From: Lepeophtheirus salmonis
Taxonomy: Eukaryota > Arthropoda > Copepoda > Siphonostomatoida > Caligidae
Length of the DNA: 64,000 nucleotides
Direction: 5' to 3'
NCBI RefSeq assembly: GCF_016086655.4
Contig: NC_052136.2
Coordinates: 17,608,001 to 17,672,000, forward strand
Made by a program: the position numbers and the translations under genes. Position 1 is the first letter of the stretch, and every line of letters begins with the position of its first letter. This document shows positions 36,278 through 47,694 of this stretch, piece after piece. The notes beneath the pieces were generated by a model. The model saw only the letters and a program-made list of their open reading frames with translations, made no database searches and had not been told where the DNA came from.

Positions 36278-36345
36278 CAACAAGGACATAGGTAGGAATT
36301 ACTCCGTTTTAGAGCCTCAATTCTACTCCGATTTCAACAAAGACT
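36278..36345 (-). repeat. dispersed repeat B, partial copy in reverse
   Basis: The reverse complement reads GTCTTTGTTGAAATCGGAG followed by TAGAATTGAGG, matching the core of repeat B at 20862 and 61738. Only the core is present. Confidence 0.5.
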
Positions 36346-39019
36346 TATACATATGTATAACACATCGGCGTCCAAACTGTCATTCATGAACACAACCACT
36401 CGTAGATACACTTTCTACATATATGATCTCTCCTCAAGAATGAAATAAACATTCTCTGTTAAATAATTTTACACGTATCTAGATATATAAAATAAGGAAC
36501 ATAAAAAATAAACAAAACAGATAAAAATGTTTATCGCAGAATAGAAAAATATATTTATGTATATTCATTCCCTGTTTTTTTATATACCATACGTATATGT
36601 ATAAAACAATTATTTAACCAAAGTAATGACATAAAAGAACTCTTGCTATTAATGGAAAACAAACAAAAATACGAAATAGATACGGATTTATGGGATCTGA
36701 TTTATTTGACCTACTTAAACATTATATACATTAATCTAAAAAGGATGAAAAAAAGAGTAAACGGGAAGTAACTTCAACAATTTTATGAATGTTTCGGAGA
36801 AAAGTATCGTAGCTGTCATTACCCCTCTAGAAATATTTACTATATTGCAGATTTACCTCACAATCCCAGTTTTCTACGATCCCTGTATATATTGTGGAAA
36901 TTTTTTTAACAATATTTTAAATGCTTTTGTCGAGTGGTTTACTTTTTACAATAATTTATTTCTTTTAATATAGAGGCGGAAAAGTTAATGTATATTAAAA
37001 GCAGCAATTTTGTTCGGCTTGCCGACAAAGCAAAGACAAAAAAAGTGTGGAAAATTAGGCAATACTTATTGCCAATAAATTGGAATGGGGAGAACCAATT
37101 CTTAGAGAAAACTTAAGGGTAATAGCTTTCGTGTTTTTTCCGAACATTTGAGGTGATTCCTCGGATCATTCCATTGAAATTGTCAATTACAAACCGTAAG
37201 ATTTAACTGGATATACGACAAGTTTAAAAACAATTGTTCGGAGGTATGATTGCTTTCATCGAGAGAGACCAATAAGTTGATTATTACGTTTTGAGTTGAT
37301 TATTGTATTATTGTTTTAAATAATCATCATTTTGTCCTCATTACGATGTTTAATTGTTTTTAGATGCAGGTCTTGGATAGGAGAGATCATTTTAAGCTAA
37401 AATACTTAAGTATGTAGTGAGTCAATCCTACAAGATACACTCGGTGTCTTTATATGATGTGCATACATATGATCTGAATAAAATAAATAGTCTTTGGTAT
37501 AAACTTACATAGATAGACAACAAATCACGTCCATCTCTCGTTTCTATTCATCCTCCTAGAAGAAATATAACAAAACAGAACGGCATACTTACAAGCAATC
37601 AACAAGTAGTTACAAGTTTGCAATTAAAATTTTGGAAGAAGGAACTACGACGAAGAGGAGGTAATAGGCCTCGCTCTTGAAAATGATGAAACTATTACTC
37701 CTTAGATTTTGGATCCAAGATAGACAACATCTCAAAAGTTTGTTTGAAGCCAGTATTTCTACCGGAGAGTGTTATCGAGGATTTCCTTCATCCCAAAGGA
37801 ACGAGGTCTATTACATCCTCGTAAAAATTTGTTTTTTAATGTTGGTACTCTACTTAAGATGTAGATATTATATGTTTGCATCTTAACTCAATGGAAGTAA
37901 GAGTGTATTGATATATTATTATAGACTTTTATATGAATGGTATTGATCTTTTTTTGTAAAAAAAAAAGATAAAAGAATTGGTGATTGATATATAAAAAAT
38001 CCTAGAATATTGTCTCCATTAATAGCCATTAATCTTTATTTCATTTCTCGCAAATTCTAATATCAAGAAAGAAATCAAGTCTAACATAAACGGGTATTTA
38101 ATAACCACTATTAATTCAATGTACTTATTTACATACGCCCAAATTGTTGGATTATGCAATGCAAAAGGCAAACTATTTCAGGAATCTAATTTTAGTAGTA
38201 TGTGACACCATTTTTTACATATTTGTAATGAAATTTACGTATAATTAGGTATTTCCTGTATGTTTACCTCTTTTTATGGGCTGGACCCAAAAATAAATCA
38301 GTATGTTATATGAAAATAAACTGCTTATTTATAATCAACATTTTACGTTGATTTCAAATAGAATTTATAATTCAAGTGGATTTATTTAATCCTGATGAAT
38401 GTAATTTAAAGGTTAATGTGTTCACCTATAGGTTGATATAAAAGGTAATATATATAAACTCATAACTTACTAATATATATGTGTATTCATTAACATCCTT
38501 TTTTTAAATACATATTATGTGGATTGCTTATAACAGAAGTTTACAAATTTCGTTATTTAACTTTGTATCATTTCTGCTATTTAAACGTCACTTTTCAAAA
38601 ACTGTAATTTGTATACTAATTATTCAAATAAATACAAAAAACATGTATGGAAAGGCTTTAAAGAACAATTTATTCTATTTTATATTAATATATACAACTA
38701 GAACGCACCCGTATGATAAATAACTCCAAAATTGAGTAGAGCTTGTCGATAGACAACATAATAATTAGAAATATGTTCCTCCTTTAACCAAAATGAAGAT
38801 CCATACTAATAATATACATAATTTTCTAATTCTCTTCCTAATCCCCTTTTTTAATTCGTATTTAATAGACGTTTTCCCTTTTTCAGTTGGTACAATGATT
38901 CGTTTTTAAAGATTTTTTTTTAAATTTTTTTTTGGTGCATTTTCGAATCAACAACTAAATTGCTTTGAGACACGGATGAAACATTCTAACAAAATCACAC
39001 TTTTTTATACCCAAGAACA
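36346..39019. other. A+T-rich non-coding block
   Basis: ORFs at 36785-36973, 37677-37886 and 38517-38723 have no family features. The stretch at 37560-37800 is less A+T-rich than its flanks but yields no recognisable protein. Confidence 0.4.
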
Positions 39020-39125
39020 GCTTATGCTTAACTTGGTATAGTTTGATCCCTCAATTCCAAATATGGTCTTATTTTTTCTCTCATAGCCTCGTGGCTTTCA
39101 GAAAAAGGCCATACATTTTTTATAA
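39020..39125 (+). repeat. dispersed repeat D, copy 1
   Basis: Shares TTCCAAATATGG-CTTATTTTTTCT, then CCTCGTGGC and TTCAGAAAAAGGC, with 59240-59345. Roughly 85 percent of positions agree by eye over 100 bp. Class unknown. Confidence 0.65.
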
Positions 39126-40759
39126 TTATAATTGAACTTGTTTTATGAAAAAAAATCAACTTATTATCAAAAAAACAGTAATAATAACTTCCCCCCCCCC
39201 CCAAATCCCAGGAATCTGATCTGATCTGACATAAGTTACTTAATTCAGAATTATAGACAAATATTTTAATATGACTAAATTGTATTATAACTATTATAGT
39301 AGATAATTACGAAAGAAAGCATTTTAGAGGTTGTGTGAACATTTAAAGAGAACATAATTTGTTTTTTACAACTTTTTGGACTTCCTTTATCTCTCTCTCT
39401 TTCTCTCTTTATTCTCAGCAGTGGATCTCCTACTTTTGTGTCTATATCTATATTTAATGTTATCTATTAAATATCTATAAATGTATTTTTATAGGATTTC
39501 AAAATATTAAGGATATTATTTGTAGACTTTTATAAGGGTTTGTCCTCATAATAAAACCTAATAAATGAATATTCCTTGTATTTTCTATTTTTTACTGTTT
39601 TTTTGTTTTGTTTTTTATATCTCATCAATAAATATTCAAATGCATTATAATTGATCCTATGTATAACATACAACAGTATTTGTGCAAAAAATGTTTATAG
39701 AAAGTTGTTTTGCAGTAAACTTCTATTATCCTTTTTAAATTCAGTTAAAAAATATATATAGTACAATTGCATCTACCTTCATTTTATAAATAAGTGGAGG
39801 TACTAAAAAAAAAAAGAGTTTTAAAAAGATTGTAATCCTTTGTAAGTATATATATATATATATGTATTAAGGAGCGTAAAATCAATCTTTCACGAATCTG
39901 ATACCAGTTTCAAAAGTTTTGAAAAATTAAATCAAGAATATGTATCGGTTTTTACCTCCGTGAGTGTGGACGGGAGAAATTGGATTGATGTCAGAGCAGT
40001 TTCTAGAGTACTTTTTTTATTAATATGAAAATTTCATGACTTTTAAAAAGACGGAAATTATTTATGTCTGATATATTTTGGATTGTTTTCTACTAGTAGT
40101 CAAATTTATTTTCTCTTTTTTAAACTGAAGGTGTGTTTTACTCATTTAAAACAAAATTAGATTATAATTGTTATTTTTGACCTGAAACAAAGTTAATTTT
40201 TATTCACTTGTAAGAGATTTTCAACAGGTCAAAACAGGATAAAAACATTCATCTTTTCCGTGTTTTGTTACAAATTTACAAAAAAATGATGTAAATTTTT
40301 AAATATTGATGATTTTACAAGTACCACCTCCAAATAAGCTTCTTAATTTTTTTCTACACTATACTCTTTCTTCGGATTTTATTTCGTAGTTATTAGACAT
40401 GCATTTTATACAAATTCATACATGTCTAAAGAATTTTTGATTTCTTTGCTTTATTTTATGTTATTGTTTGGTAAATTTGATGATAATCTATTTGTTTTTA
40501 AATAAAATTTAGTTGAAATTGATCTTATTGAATATATTTGTTTTTGCATTTAATTCATTTAAATCAATGATAAATATAAACAGTTTTTTCAACCTATTGA
40601 ATGGGCAACAATGTCGAAAATGAGTAATACTTCGTTCATTATTGATTAAATAATTAACTGCATTAAAATGTAATATAAGCGAAATAATTAGTAATTATTG
40701 ATTCATTTTTCATGTATACAAATACAATATTAGTTAACTAAAATAAACACAAATTATTT
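39126..40759. other. A+T-rich non-coding stretch
   Basis: Contains a C12-type run at about 39191-39202, a CT-rich tract near 39390 and an (AT)n tract near 39848-39862. No gene seen. Confidence 0.5.
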
Positions 40760-41060
40760 GACTAGCACTTTATCATGATGGCAGCTCAGAGCGTATCCAA
40801 ATATGGATGAGAGGTGCAAGAGACATTATTCACAAAGACACCCCAAAATGCAAAGTCCAGGAGTTTGAGGTCAGGACTGAGGGAGAACCTAATCAAGGCA
40901 GGGCAGAATTAATCCATATTGTTACGGCAGAATTGTTGATTCTTATTGGTTTTATGGAATTGTGATGATTTTCTTGATGTTGTAGGTAGTCTCTGCAGCC
41001 TTCTTGGGAGTGGCAGGACATGCCTTTTTGTTGTTGTTCCGACATTTTTACATGGACTTA
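40760..41060 (-). pseudogene. mariner-like transposase fragment
   Basis: The minus strand reads FSLSPDLKLLDFAFWGVF and then a tail with SCTSHPYLDTL. This corresponds to the region around the third catalytic aspartate (S-P-D-L-N-P-L-D-x-x-x-W-G) and the start of the C-terminal helix. No TIR or earlier motif recognised. It lies 460 bp from a second, plus-strand fragment of the same superfamily. Confidence 0.5.
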
Positions 41061-41518
41061 AATAATAACTTCTTTATTTTGGTGTCAGCTGTAATTTGAT
41101 TGCATAATTAATCCCTGTAAATTTGTGTAAGTAAATTTAGTCAAAAATGTATCAAAAAGTACTGAAATATCCATATTTATTTTCAAATCGGAGCTGGAAA
41201 CAAAAGAACAGGGCCGGGATTTGAAATATAGAAAAAATGTACACTTCAATATCTGCAATATGCAAAATTGCATCAGAAAAGATGCAATTACACTTGAGAA
41301 TTTCTCCGAATACGAAGGCTGTGTGGTTATTATTGTGTGCCTCCTTGCAGGGCTCACGCCCAAGGACACAATAACTCTATAAATAATTATTTTAGAGAGC
41401 TTCAATAGATATTTACAAATCCAATGTCAAGCTAGAATGTTAAATTGGTTCGGTTTGTCCAAGCCGAGTAATTGTAACTGGATTTATTCCGGAAAAACAT
41501 AACATCTTTAATACTTTT

Positions 41519-41716
41519 ATGTTTTGGTCAAAGGAAGTGTGGCATCCTAGCTATCCAGATCTGAACTGCTTTAAATACTATTTGTGGGGGCGTCTTAGAG
41601 AGAACAAACTTACACATAGCACTACTGACTCCTTGCGGGCTTCCATGCACGAGACAGTGGCCAACATGGACAAGGAGTTCCTCAGCATGGACTGTTTTAG
41701 GTTCAAGTCCAGGTGA
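41519..41716 (+). pseudogene. mariner-like transposase C-terminal fragment
   Basis: A 65-codon open frame: VWHPSYPDLNCFKYYLWGRL, then DSLRASMHETVANMDKEFL and RFKSR before TGA. This is the family C-terminus. The motif S-P-D-L-N-P-x-D-Y is altered to YPDLNCFKYY, so the third catalytic aspartate is lost. The normal end with GG-x-I-E is cut by the stop. The 41578-41898 minus ORF is its shadow. No TIRs found around it. Confidence 0.7.
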
Positions 41717-43114
41717 AAGTCTATGGTTGAAGTTGGGGGTGGGTGGTTTGAGGGATTGACTTCCCTATGGAATCCATCATGTAAGAACAAAAGATTTGCG
41801 AATGCCAAAATTAATTTTTGGAAATAAATTGATATATACATTACCCTTAACTTTTCCGTAGTTATAATCCCCACCATGTATTTGTATTCTGAAAACAATC
41901 ATTTGAATAATCGGATGAATATTTGATACGAAAATTCATGTTGTACTACCCATATAAGGATTTTCCATAATGCATCATTATTCTTAATGTAATTATTCTA
42001 AGTGAGCATCATTACAAATGAAGAGTTTTGGTTTGGCAGAGTCAAAAATTATTATTTGCATCACTTTTTCTTCATCAAATATTTTTTCTATCAACATGAG
42101 TTAACTTAAATTTTAACTACAAAGAAACATGTAAGTTATTTTAATAGCAAAAATATTTTCTGATGTTAAGATTTGTAAGAAATGAAGGGCTCTTATAATT
42201 TTATAAGACGTTTCAAGGCTATACATATATTACCTATAAGTAACTGATATTTGTTTTGCTATTAATAGAATATTAAGCATAATCAACCGTACAGAGTTAA
42301 AATGATCTTGCAAAATTATAAATATTACATAAGTATAAAAAGCAAAAAGAAAAGAAAAAAGAAAAAAAAAAAATTTTTATTAATTAAATCTTCTTTTTTT
42401 CATAAAAAGAAAAATAGAAAATTCTATATTAAAAGGATTTTTAAGAAAACACACACTAGACCTGAAAATAATTAATCGGCACAAAACAACAAAATAACCA
42501 TCAAACGTCCAAAAAAAATAATCCTTCATTTTAACTATATAACTTTTATCTAAAAACTAAATCTTTAATAACTTTAGAAGTGTGATTATAATCTATTTCT
42601 AAATTAAAAATGTAATGTTCAGTCTTTAATTCACAATCGTATTAATATTGTTATCGCTTATAATGAAAAAAAATAATAATAATAAAGTGCAAAATTAGAT
42701 TAAATTAAGAATTACATAAAGAAATCTGGAAAAAGGTGTTTGAAAAACTGAAAACATTTGCTTATATATGTATAAGTTACAATAAAGGTTTTTGTTTCAT
42801 GTAGTAAAATGTAATTCATCATAAAATCAACTTTAAACACAAATAGTATAAATTAGTAGGATTGTATCCGTTCAGATCCTATTATTGGTCCTACAAAAAA
42901 CGTTTTAACTTTTAAAACATTGTCTTTTATGAATACTTTTCACAAGTATTTGCATAGTATAGATTTAGTACAGGATCCAACAGGATATCTATATTTTGGG
43001 ACTGCTATATTTCTATAATCTAAGCATTATAACACAGGCACAAAAATGTTCTTGTCATGTATGGATAATATCCTTGCATTTTGATTAATTAAAATGACTT
43101 ATTCATTAATTATG
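41717..43114. other. A+T-rich non-coding stretch
   Basis: No gene seen; A-rich tract at about 42340-42375. Confidence 0.5.
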
Positions 43115-43368
43115 TAACACATGGACTGAAAAGTTCCGTGCTGAATTAAGAAAACACGTTTGTTGTTTTTTTTTCGTTCAAAATTGGATTACCTTTAAAT
43201 TGTATTTATTTATTCACTTTATAGTAAGATTTTTTTATTTTTTTTGATCCATTGTTCTGCAAATATCAAAAGTAGCATCACTCCTACCACAATAACTCAC
43301 AATTAGAAGGGAATTTAAAAATAGCACCATCTATGTGCGAAGTACAGGACTTTTTAGCTCATGTATTA
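43115..43368. mobile_element. 254-bp mariner-type MITE
   Basis: The left end reads TAACACATGGACTGAAAAGT and goes on to TCCGTGCT; the right end reversed reads TAATACATGAGCTAAAAAGT and goes on to CCTGTACT. That is 28 bp with about seven mismatches, opening and closing on TA. The interior carries a poly-T tract and an AGCACCATCTATGTG segment like the untranslated parts of mariner elements, but no transposase. It lies about 670 bp upstream of receptor exon 1. Confidence 0.65.
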
Positions 43369-44021
43369 TGTATAAATGAGCGGTGGAATTGTTGACATTT
43401 GAACTTTATAATAAGCAAAAAATTATTGATTAATAAGTAATGGTCATTGAAAAATTCAAAGATGATTAAATTTAGATATTTGTATATGAACATCTAACTA
43501 ATTTCGACTATATTATAATAAAAATCACAGATCTATTCTCTATTTAGAAATATTTCATCTTAATTATTGAATGCCATTTGTTCTATGAGTTTGTAAAAGT
43601 TACAAAATAAATTATTATAACTGTTGTGAATTTTCACAGTTTTACAAAAACAAATTACACTGCAAACCAGTCAACGTTTAAAGCAAAGGTACGGTAAAAA
43701 GGAGGGAAAATCATACCAAACAAAAAAATAGAGTGTAAATGTGTATGTTAGTGAAGTAAAGCTGGTAATTAAAAGTTATGAGTGGAAAAGTTATGACTAT
43801 TGAATAATCATTTTTAACAGATTTTTAATCAATCCGTCTCTTTTTCCGAGGGTTTTAATTTAATGTAAATACAGAGGATTGGATATTTGAGTCTGAAAGC
43901 TCAAGTTTTTAGTTTTCATCTTCTTGTCTAAATTTGTATGTTATTATAAAATAGTTGTAAATAAATCCACCGCATTTTGAAGAAGAAACACAGAGAGTGA
44001 TTTTAAATACAATATATTTAT
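43369..44021. other. region upstream of the receptor gene
   Basis: A+T-rich. Expected to hold the receptor promoter or an upstream non-coding exon, but no core element can be identified with confidence. Confidence 0.35.
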
Positions 44022-44270
44022 TTATCTAATTACAGAATAAGCTCCTATGGCATCCCTGACATGTGAAACAACGTTCGTGATCCATCCAAACGGATTCAAA
44101 AGTTTTATCAAGCGGAGTGGCTCAGTAGGAACTCCAAGAACTCGAGTTAAAAAGCCTCCATCTCCAACTGCATCTCCTAACATATCCTGTAGTAAACGAT
44201 TTTGTTTCCAATCTTCAACAAGTTGTCTACGACGTGTTTTCCGTATGAAGGACTCTCGTGTGTTTTCCAT
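44022..44270 (-). CDS. antisense 82-residue ORF overlapping receptor exon 1, uncertain
   Basis: ATG at 44270 follows an in-frame TGA, so the start is fixed unless the ORF lies in a spliced exon. A splice-acceptor-like TTTCCTGGTAG lies about 30 bp upstream on this strand. The protein has a basic N-terminus (RKTRRRQLVEDWKQNRLLQ), a glycine-rich middle and a hydrophobic tail (LLNPFGWITNVVSHV). Its codons favour GAT, GGA, GTT and CTT, as in real exons here, and TAA is followed at once by an AATAAA-like sequence. The same bases are also open on the plus strand as the receptor's 5' region. I recognise no family. Coding on this strand or on neither are both possible; the two starts overlap by only 26 bp. 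Confidence 0.3.
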   Translation of the reverse strand: MENTRESFIRKTRRRQLVEDWKQNRLLQDMLGDAVGDGGFLTRVLGVPTEPLRLIKLLNPFGWITNVVSHVRDAIGAYSVIR

Positions 44271-44528
44271 TCAAGCTTTCCTTGTCTGGGCGGCTCTCTG
44301 TCTACCAGGAAATATTATTACACTTATTATGTATAATCGAATTCAGAGAAGAGCAGAGACTCTGGAATCCTTTCCTCCTTCAGGATGGGATACTGGAACT
44401 ACAACACTCACAGATAGAGCAAAGTCTCTTTGTAGTATTACAGACTTTTCTTCGCTATTTGATGAAAAAGTTGGAGAGTCTTTCTCATGTGAGGAAGTTG
44501 TCGAGAAATTTATGAGGGATAAGACAAG
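44036..44528 (+). CDS. receptor exon 1: leader and extracellular N-terminus
   Basis: The exon may begin at 44036, after the acceptor-like TCTAATTACAG, with an in-frame TAA at 44038. The first ATG is at 44047. A second, at 44245, starts MKDSRVFSIQAFLVWAALCL, a good signal peptide, and I favour it as the true start because a 66-residue cytosolic leader before a signal peptide would be odd. The rest is extracellular, with CSITDFSSLFDEKVGESFSC. It ends in ACAAG|GTAAAA at phase 2. Confidence 0.7.
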
Positions 44529-47430
44529 GTAAAAACATTTTTATATTTTTGTTTTCGAAAAAAGTTACACTGTTTGCATAAAATAAAAATATGTTTCTGT
44601 TGATTTTTGAGGGCAACTTCAAAGCAATGCAATAGTTATTCTTTACAAGAACAGGCAAATATGTGATTTAAAAAATCAATTAAAATTCCAATTGAATTGA
44701 AACATTTTATAATCCTTTGATAAAGTAATTCCCATTTATTTATCAATAAAAGTAATTAAGTAGATAATTAAGGGTCCCTCAATTTATGTAGGTAACCAAT
44801 GTTTATGATTGTATTGAAAATATTAAGTATCTTAGTCATTAAAGTATGAAGTTTATATTGTAACTAGTTTATGGAATATAAGTATATGTAAGAGAGATCT
44901 GAGACAGTTGTAACACTTTCTATTATTGTTTATTTGATGAAAACCTGATATGATTTACTCAGAGAGACAAACAAATGTCTACTAGTGTTTGAATCTATTT
45001 AAAGTGTGTACAAGTCAGTGGTTTTCCTACAAATTGCATTTGAATCCTACCCATTATTAAAGGTTTCATGTTTGGATAAATCAGATCAAGTGATAGTACA
45101 ATGTTCATTAATTCGTATGATATAAGCTAGAGCAAAATAATGAAAAACAGACTGAATTATTACAATAATATTTATCCTCAAGGTAATTTGTTTTACCTAA
45201 CATTTTGAAAAAAAAAATTGACTAAAAATTGAATCTTTTTCACATACATTAACCTAATATTATACTGTTATAATTTATTGCCTTAATTTGTAACTACTCT
45301 TGGTATCCTTCATAGAAATTAATTTAAAAAAACAAAAGTTTTAAATAATTGTCAGTTACATCTAAAATCCTTTTTCATTTAATACCACAAAATTATAATC
45401 TACAAAGTAGCTTTATCTTGTATGATTTTGCAATAATTATCTAGACTTCTCTTTATAAAGGAAGAATGGAATTTAATTACATTTATCCAATTATAATACA
45501 CTTTACTAAATGTATGAATGCTAAATAAATACAACTTCTGATTGTAAATTTTTTTTACATGCATATTTGCAAATGAATAATGCATTATTATGATAATAAT
45601 AACTGAAAAAATATTCGAATGCTTTCTAACGTGAAAGAAGATGTCTTACATTAAAATTACATGGATATGTAGCTTTTAATCCTCTCTTGTCTAAAGGATA
45701 TGCTCTGAAAAAAGGGAATCTCTTCAAGAAGAATGCTTGCTTACCTTTCTCAAAAATCTTCCAAAAATTCTGGACTCTCTTAAACAATTTCTACAAAGTG
45801 ACAGCAAGCAGTTAAACTACACATGCCACGAACTCATGGATGAGTATGGAGTGTTTCGTAATCGTGTCAAATTTTGGCTTGAAGGAATTGGGATTGTTGC
45901 CATTGGGATATTTGGACTCTGCGGAAACATTCTTACCTGCATCATACTTCGTGAAAGGGACTCCAATATGAACTTTAATAAACTTTTGATAGCCTTGGCT
46001 GTGGCTGATAACTGCATGATCTTGGATTTGATAATTGAGAAGGCTATTATTGGTTGTTTTCTACCCAACGAACCCATTTGGTACCGACTTAGCTATCCCC
46101 ATTTATTTTATCCTATTAAGGGAATTATTCAAACAGCAACGATTTTCCTTGTGGTGGCAGTTTCTGCAGAGAGATATCGAGCGGTTTGTCATCCCATGAC
46201 GCAAAGACAAGTATGGTTCACAATCAAGAAAGGAAAAGATATCCTTCATTAATAAAATTTTCATTCCAGGCCGCATATAAGTTTGTACTTACTGTATTCT
46301 TTATTTCAATCACGCTCAAAATCCCCCGATTCTTTCATTTTGAAATTGTGGATAACAACACTGACTATTGGACTACTAAGCTTATGGAAGATCCAAACTA
46401 TATTCGATTCAGTAGTTACTGGGATGATTTAATCTCCACAGGATTTATTCCACTCATGGCCCTTGTCTACTTCAACCTAAGGATCTATCTTAAAGTATGT
46501 AATTAAATTGTATCTAAACTATTCTTCTTTATGGTTTTTTATAAACTCAGATTCGAGCTTCTGCTAAATTTGAGTGCCGCTACGTTGGTGGTTCTTCAAG
46601 ACCTGTTCGCTGCACTGAAAACGTAACTTTAACAACGACTCTCAATAATAATAATAACGACTCCGTTAATAAAGACATCAATATTGACATGGGGCAGCTA
46701 GGGAATGAGAAACATCCCAGTTTTTCGAGTAGTAAACGGAGTAAAAGTAACAATAATCGATCCTCGATGGAGCGAAATGGGCATCAATTTAAGAGGAGTG
46801 AGGGAAAGAATCACACTAATATAAGACATAACTTGAATAATTTAGATCCTTCTCCTCAAGAACCCCTATTTCGAAACTCATCCTCAAGATCATATTCCAG
46901 TCGATTTCAGTCTAGGATCAATCGAGTAAGGCACCATTATTTATCTCTATATTTTGTCTTCATTATTTATTTTTATACATATTAATCCTAGCAAAAGAAC
47001 ATTTCAACATCTTGTCGAGAGGCGGATCATTTTCGAAAGAGACGAGAAAAATCCACCATGATTTTGGTGGCGATTGTGATTATTTTCATAGTTTGTCACT
47101 CGTATCGACTCTCACTAAAAGTATATGAGGTTGCAAATCCAGATGTTCATACCATGGAGCATTTCAAATATTGTCATACACTCGGAAGGTATGTCATTTC
47201 ATAACTGCTAATTCTAATTCCATTACCAATTTCGTACCTTTTTCAGTGTATTTTTTTTAAATTTATGATATTATTAATATTTCAGGCATCATGTTCCAGT
47301 TGTTTCGTATATTCTTCACAATACTCATTACGTATTCCTTGTACTAAATTCATCCCTTAACTTTATAATTTACTGCTGTGTTGGAAAGGAATTTCGTAAT
47401 AAAATGATGAAGTTGTTTCATGTACGATGA
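44047..47430 (+). CDS. FMRFamide-receptor-like neuropeptide GPCR, six exons
   Basis: Predicted class A (rhodopsin-type) receptor at the plasma membrane, signalling through G proteins on binding a neuropeptide. Exons: 44047-44528, 45697-46210, 46270-46494, 46551-46925, 46992-47188 and 47286-47430. All introns are GT-AG and phases join (2, 0, 0, 0, 2), giving 645 residues. Seven helices lie at about 222-244, 256-278, 298-318, 334-352, 384-405, 553-572 and 604-628. Landmarks: GN in helix 1, LAVAD in helix 2, ERY after helix 3 (DRY variant), VCHS in helix 6 instead of CWxP, and NSSLNFIIYC in helix 7 instead of NPxxY. The last two are typical of FMRFamide-type receptors. The third inner loop is long (about 147 residues) and N/S/R-rich. 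The ligand is not decidable from sequence; myosuppressin-like or orphan receptors are alternatives. AATAAA at 47570 may end the mRNA. Confidence 0.88.
45697..46210 (+). CDS. receptor exon 2: N-terminus, helices 1-3
   Basis: Acceptor TTGTCTAAAG. Joining to exon 1 restores one arginine codon and the frame. Encodes more extracellular sequence with cysteines, the N-glycosylation site NYT and CHELMDEYG, then helices 1-3 and the ERYRAVCHP box. Donor CAA|GTATGG. Without the upstream exon the reading lacks an in-frame ATG before helix 1, which supports the join. Confidence 0.88.
46270..46494 (+). CDS. receptor exon 3: helices 4 and 5
   Basis: 75 codons in phase 0. Helix 4 (KFVLTVFFISITLKIPRF), an outer loop with no cysteine, and helix 5 with its proline (STGFIPLMALVYFNL). 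Introns of 59 and 56 bp flank it. Confidence 0.88.
46551..46925 (+). CDS. receptor exon 4: third intracellular loop
   Basis: 125 codons, phase 0 at both ends. Polar and basic, with an NNNNND run (AAT codons), many serines and arginines, and no hydrophobic segment. Expected to carry G-protein contact and phosphorylation sites. Part of its frame (46689-46985) runs on through the donor at 46926 by chance. Confidence 0.85.
46992..47188 (+). CDS. receptor exon 5: helix 6
   Basis: Acceptor TTAATCCTAG. A basic stretch (FRKRREK) leads into helix 6 (MILVAIVIIFIVCHSYRL). Ends GGAAG|GTATGT in phase 2. Confidence 0.86.
47286..47430 (+). CDS. receptor exon 6: helix 7 and C-terminus
   Basis: Acceptor AATATTTCAG. 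Helix 7 contains LNSSLNFIIYC, then the membrane-proximal basic helix (GKEFRNKMMKLF). TGA at 47428. The cytoplasmic tail after helix 7 is short, only about 17 residues. Confidence 0.86.
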
Positions 47431-47569
47431 GTATTGAGTATTCACATTACTCTTATCATTTTACAAACGCATATTTATGTGTCTTTATCTAAATTTAAAA
47501 ACTATTTATTTGTTGTACCATTAAAAGGATATCAATATGTTCATATATTTTTTGTGTTAAAACAAGTGA

Positions 47570-47575
47570 AATAAA
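47570..47575 (+). terminator. candidate polyadenylation signal of the receptor gene
   Basis: First canonical AATAAA downstream of the stop codon (140 bp). Such hexamers are frequent by chance in A+T-rich DNA. Confidence 0.35.
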
Positions 47576-47694
47576 TTTATGTATCAAAATATTATTCTCG
47601 AAGCTATCGGTTATAGGTTTACAATTAGAGATAGTTAATAAAAGTTACGAATGAATACATTTATCGATAGTTTTCCATTTAAATAACTTTTTCA

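Noticed and set aside
41085..41405. 106-codon minus-strand ORF
   Set aside because: No transposase or other motif, and composition does not stand out.
44258..44515. 85-codon plus-strand ORF in another frame of receptor exon 1
   Set aside because: The 44047 frame continues through the splice donor and joins exon 2 in phase; this frame does not.
46689..46985. Independent ORF within the receptor
   Set aside because: It is exon 4 coding sequence read past its donor into the intron.
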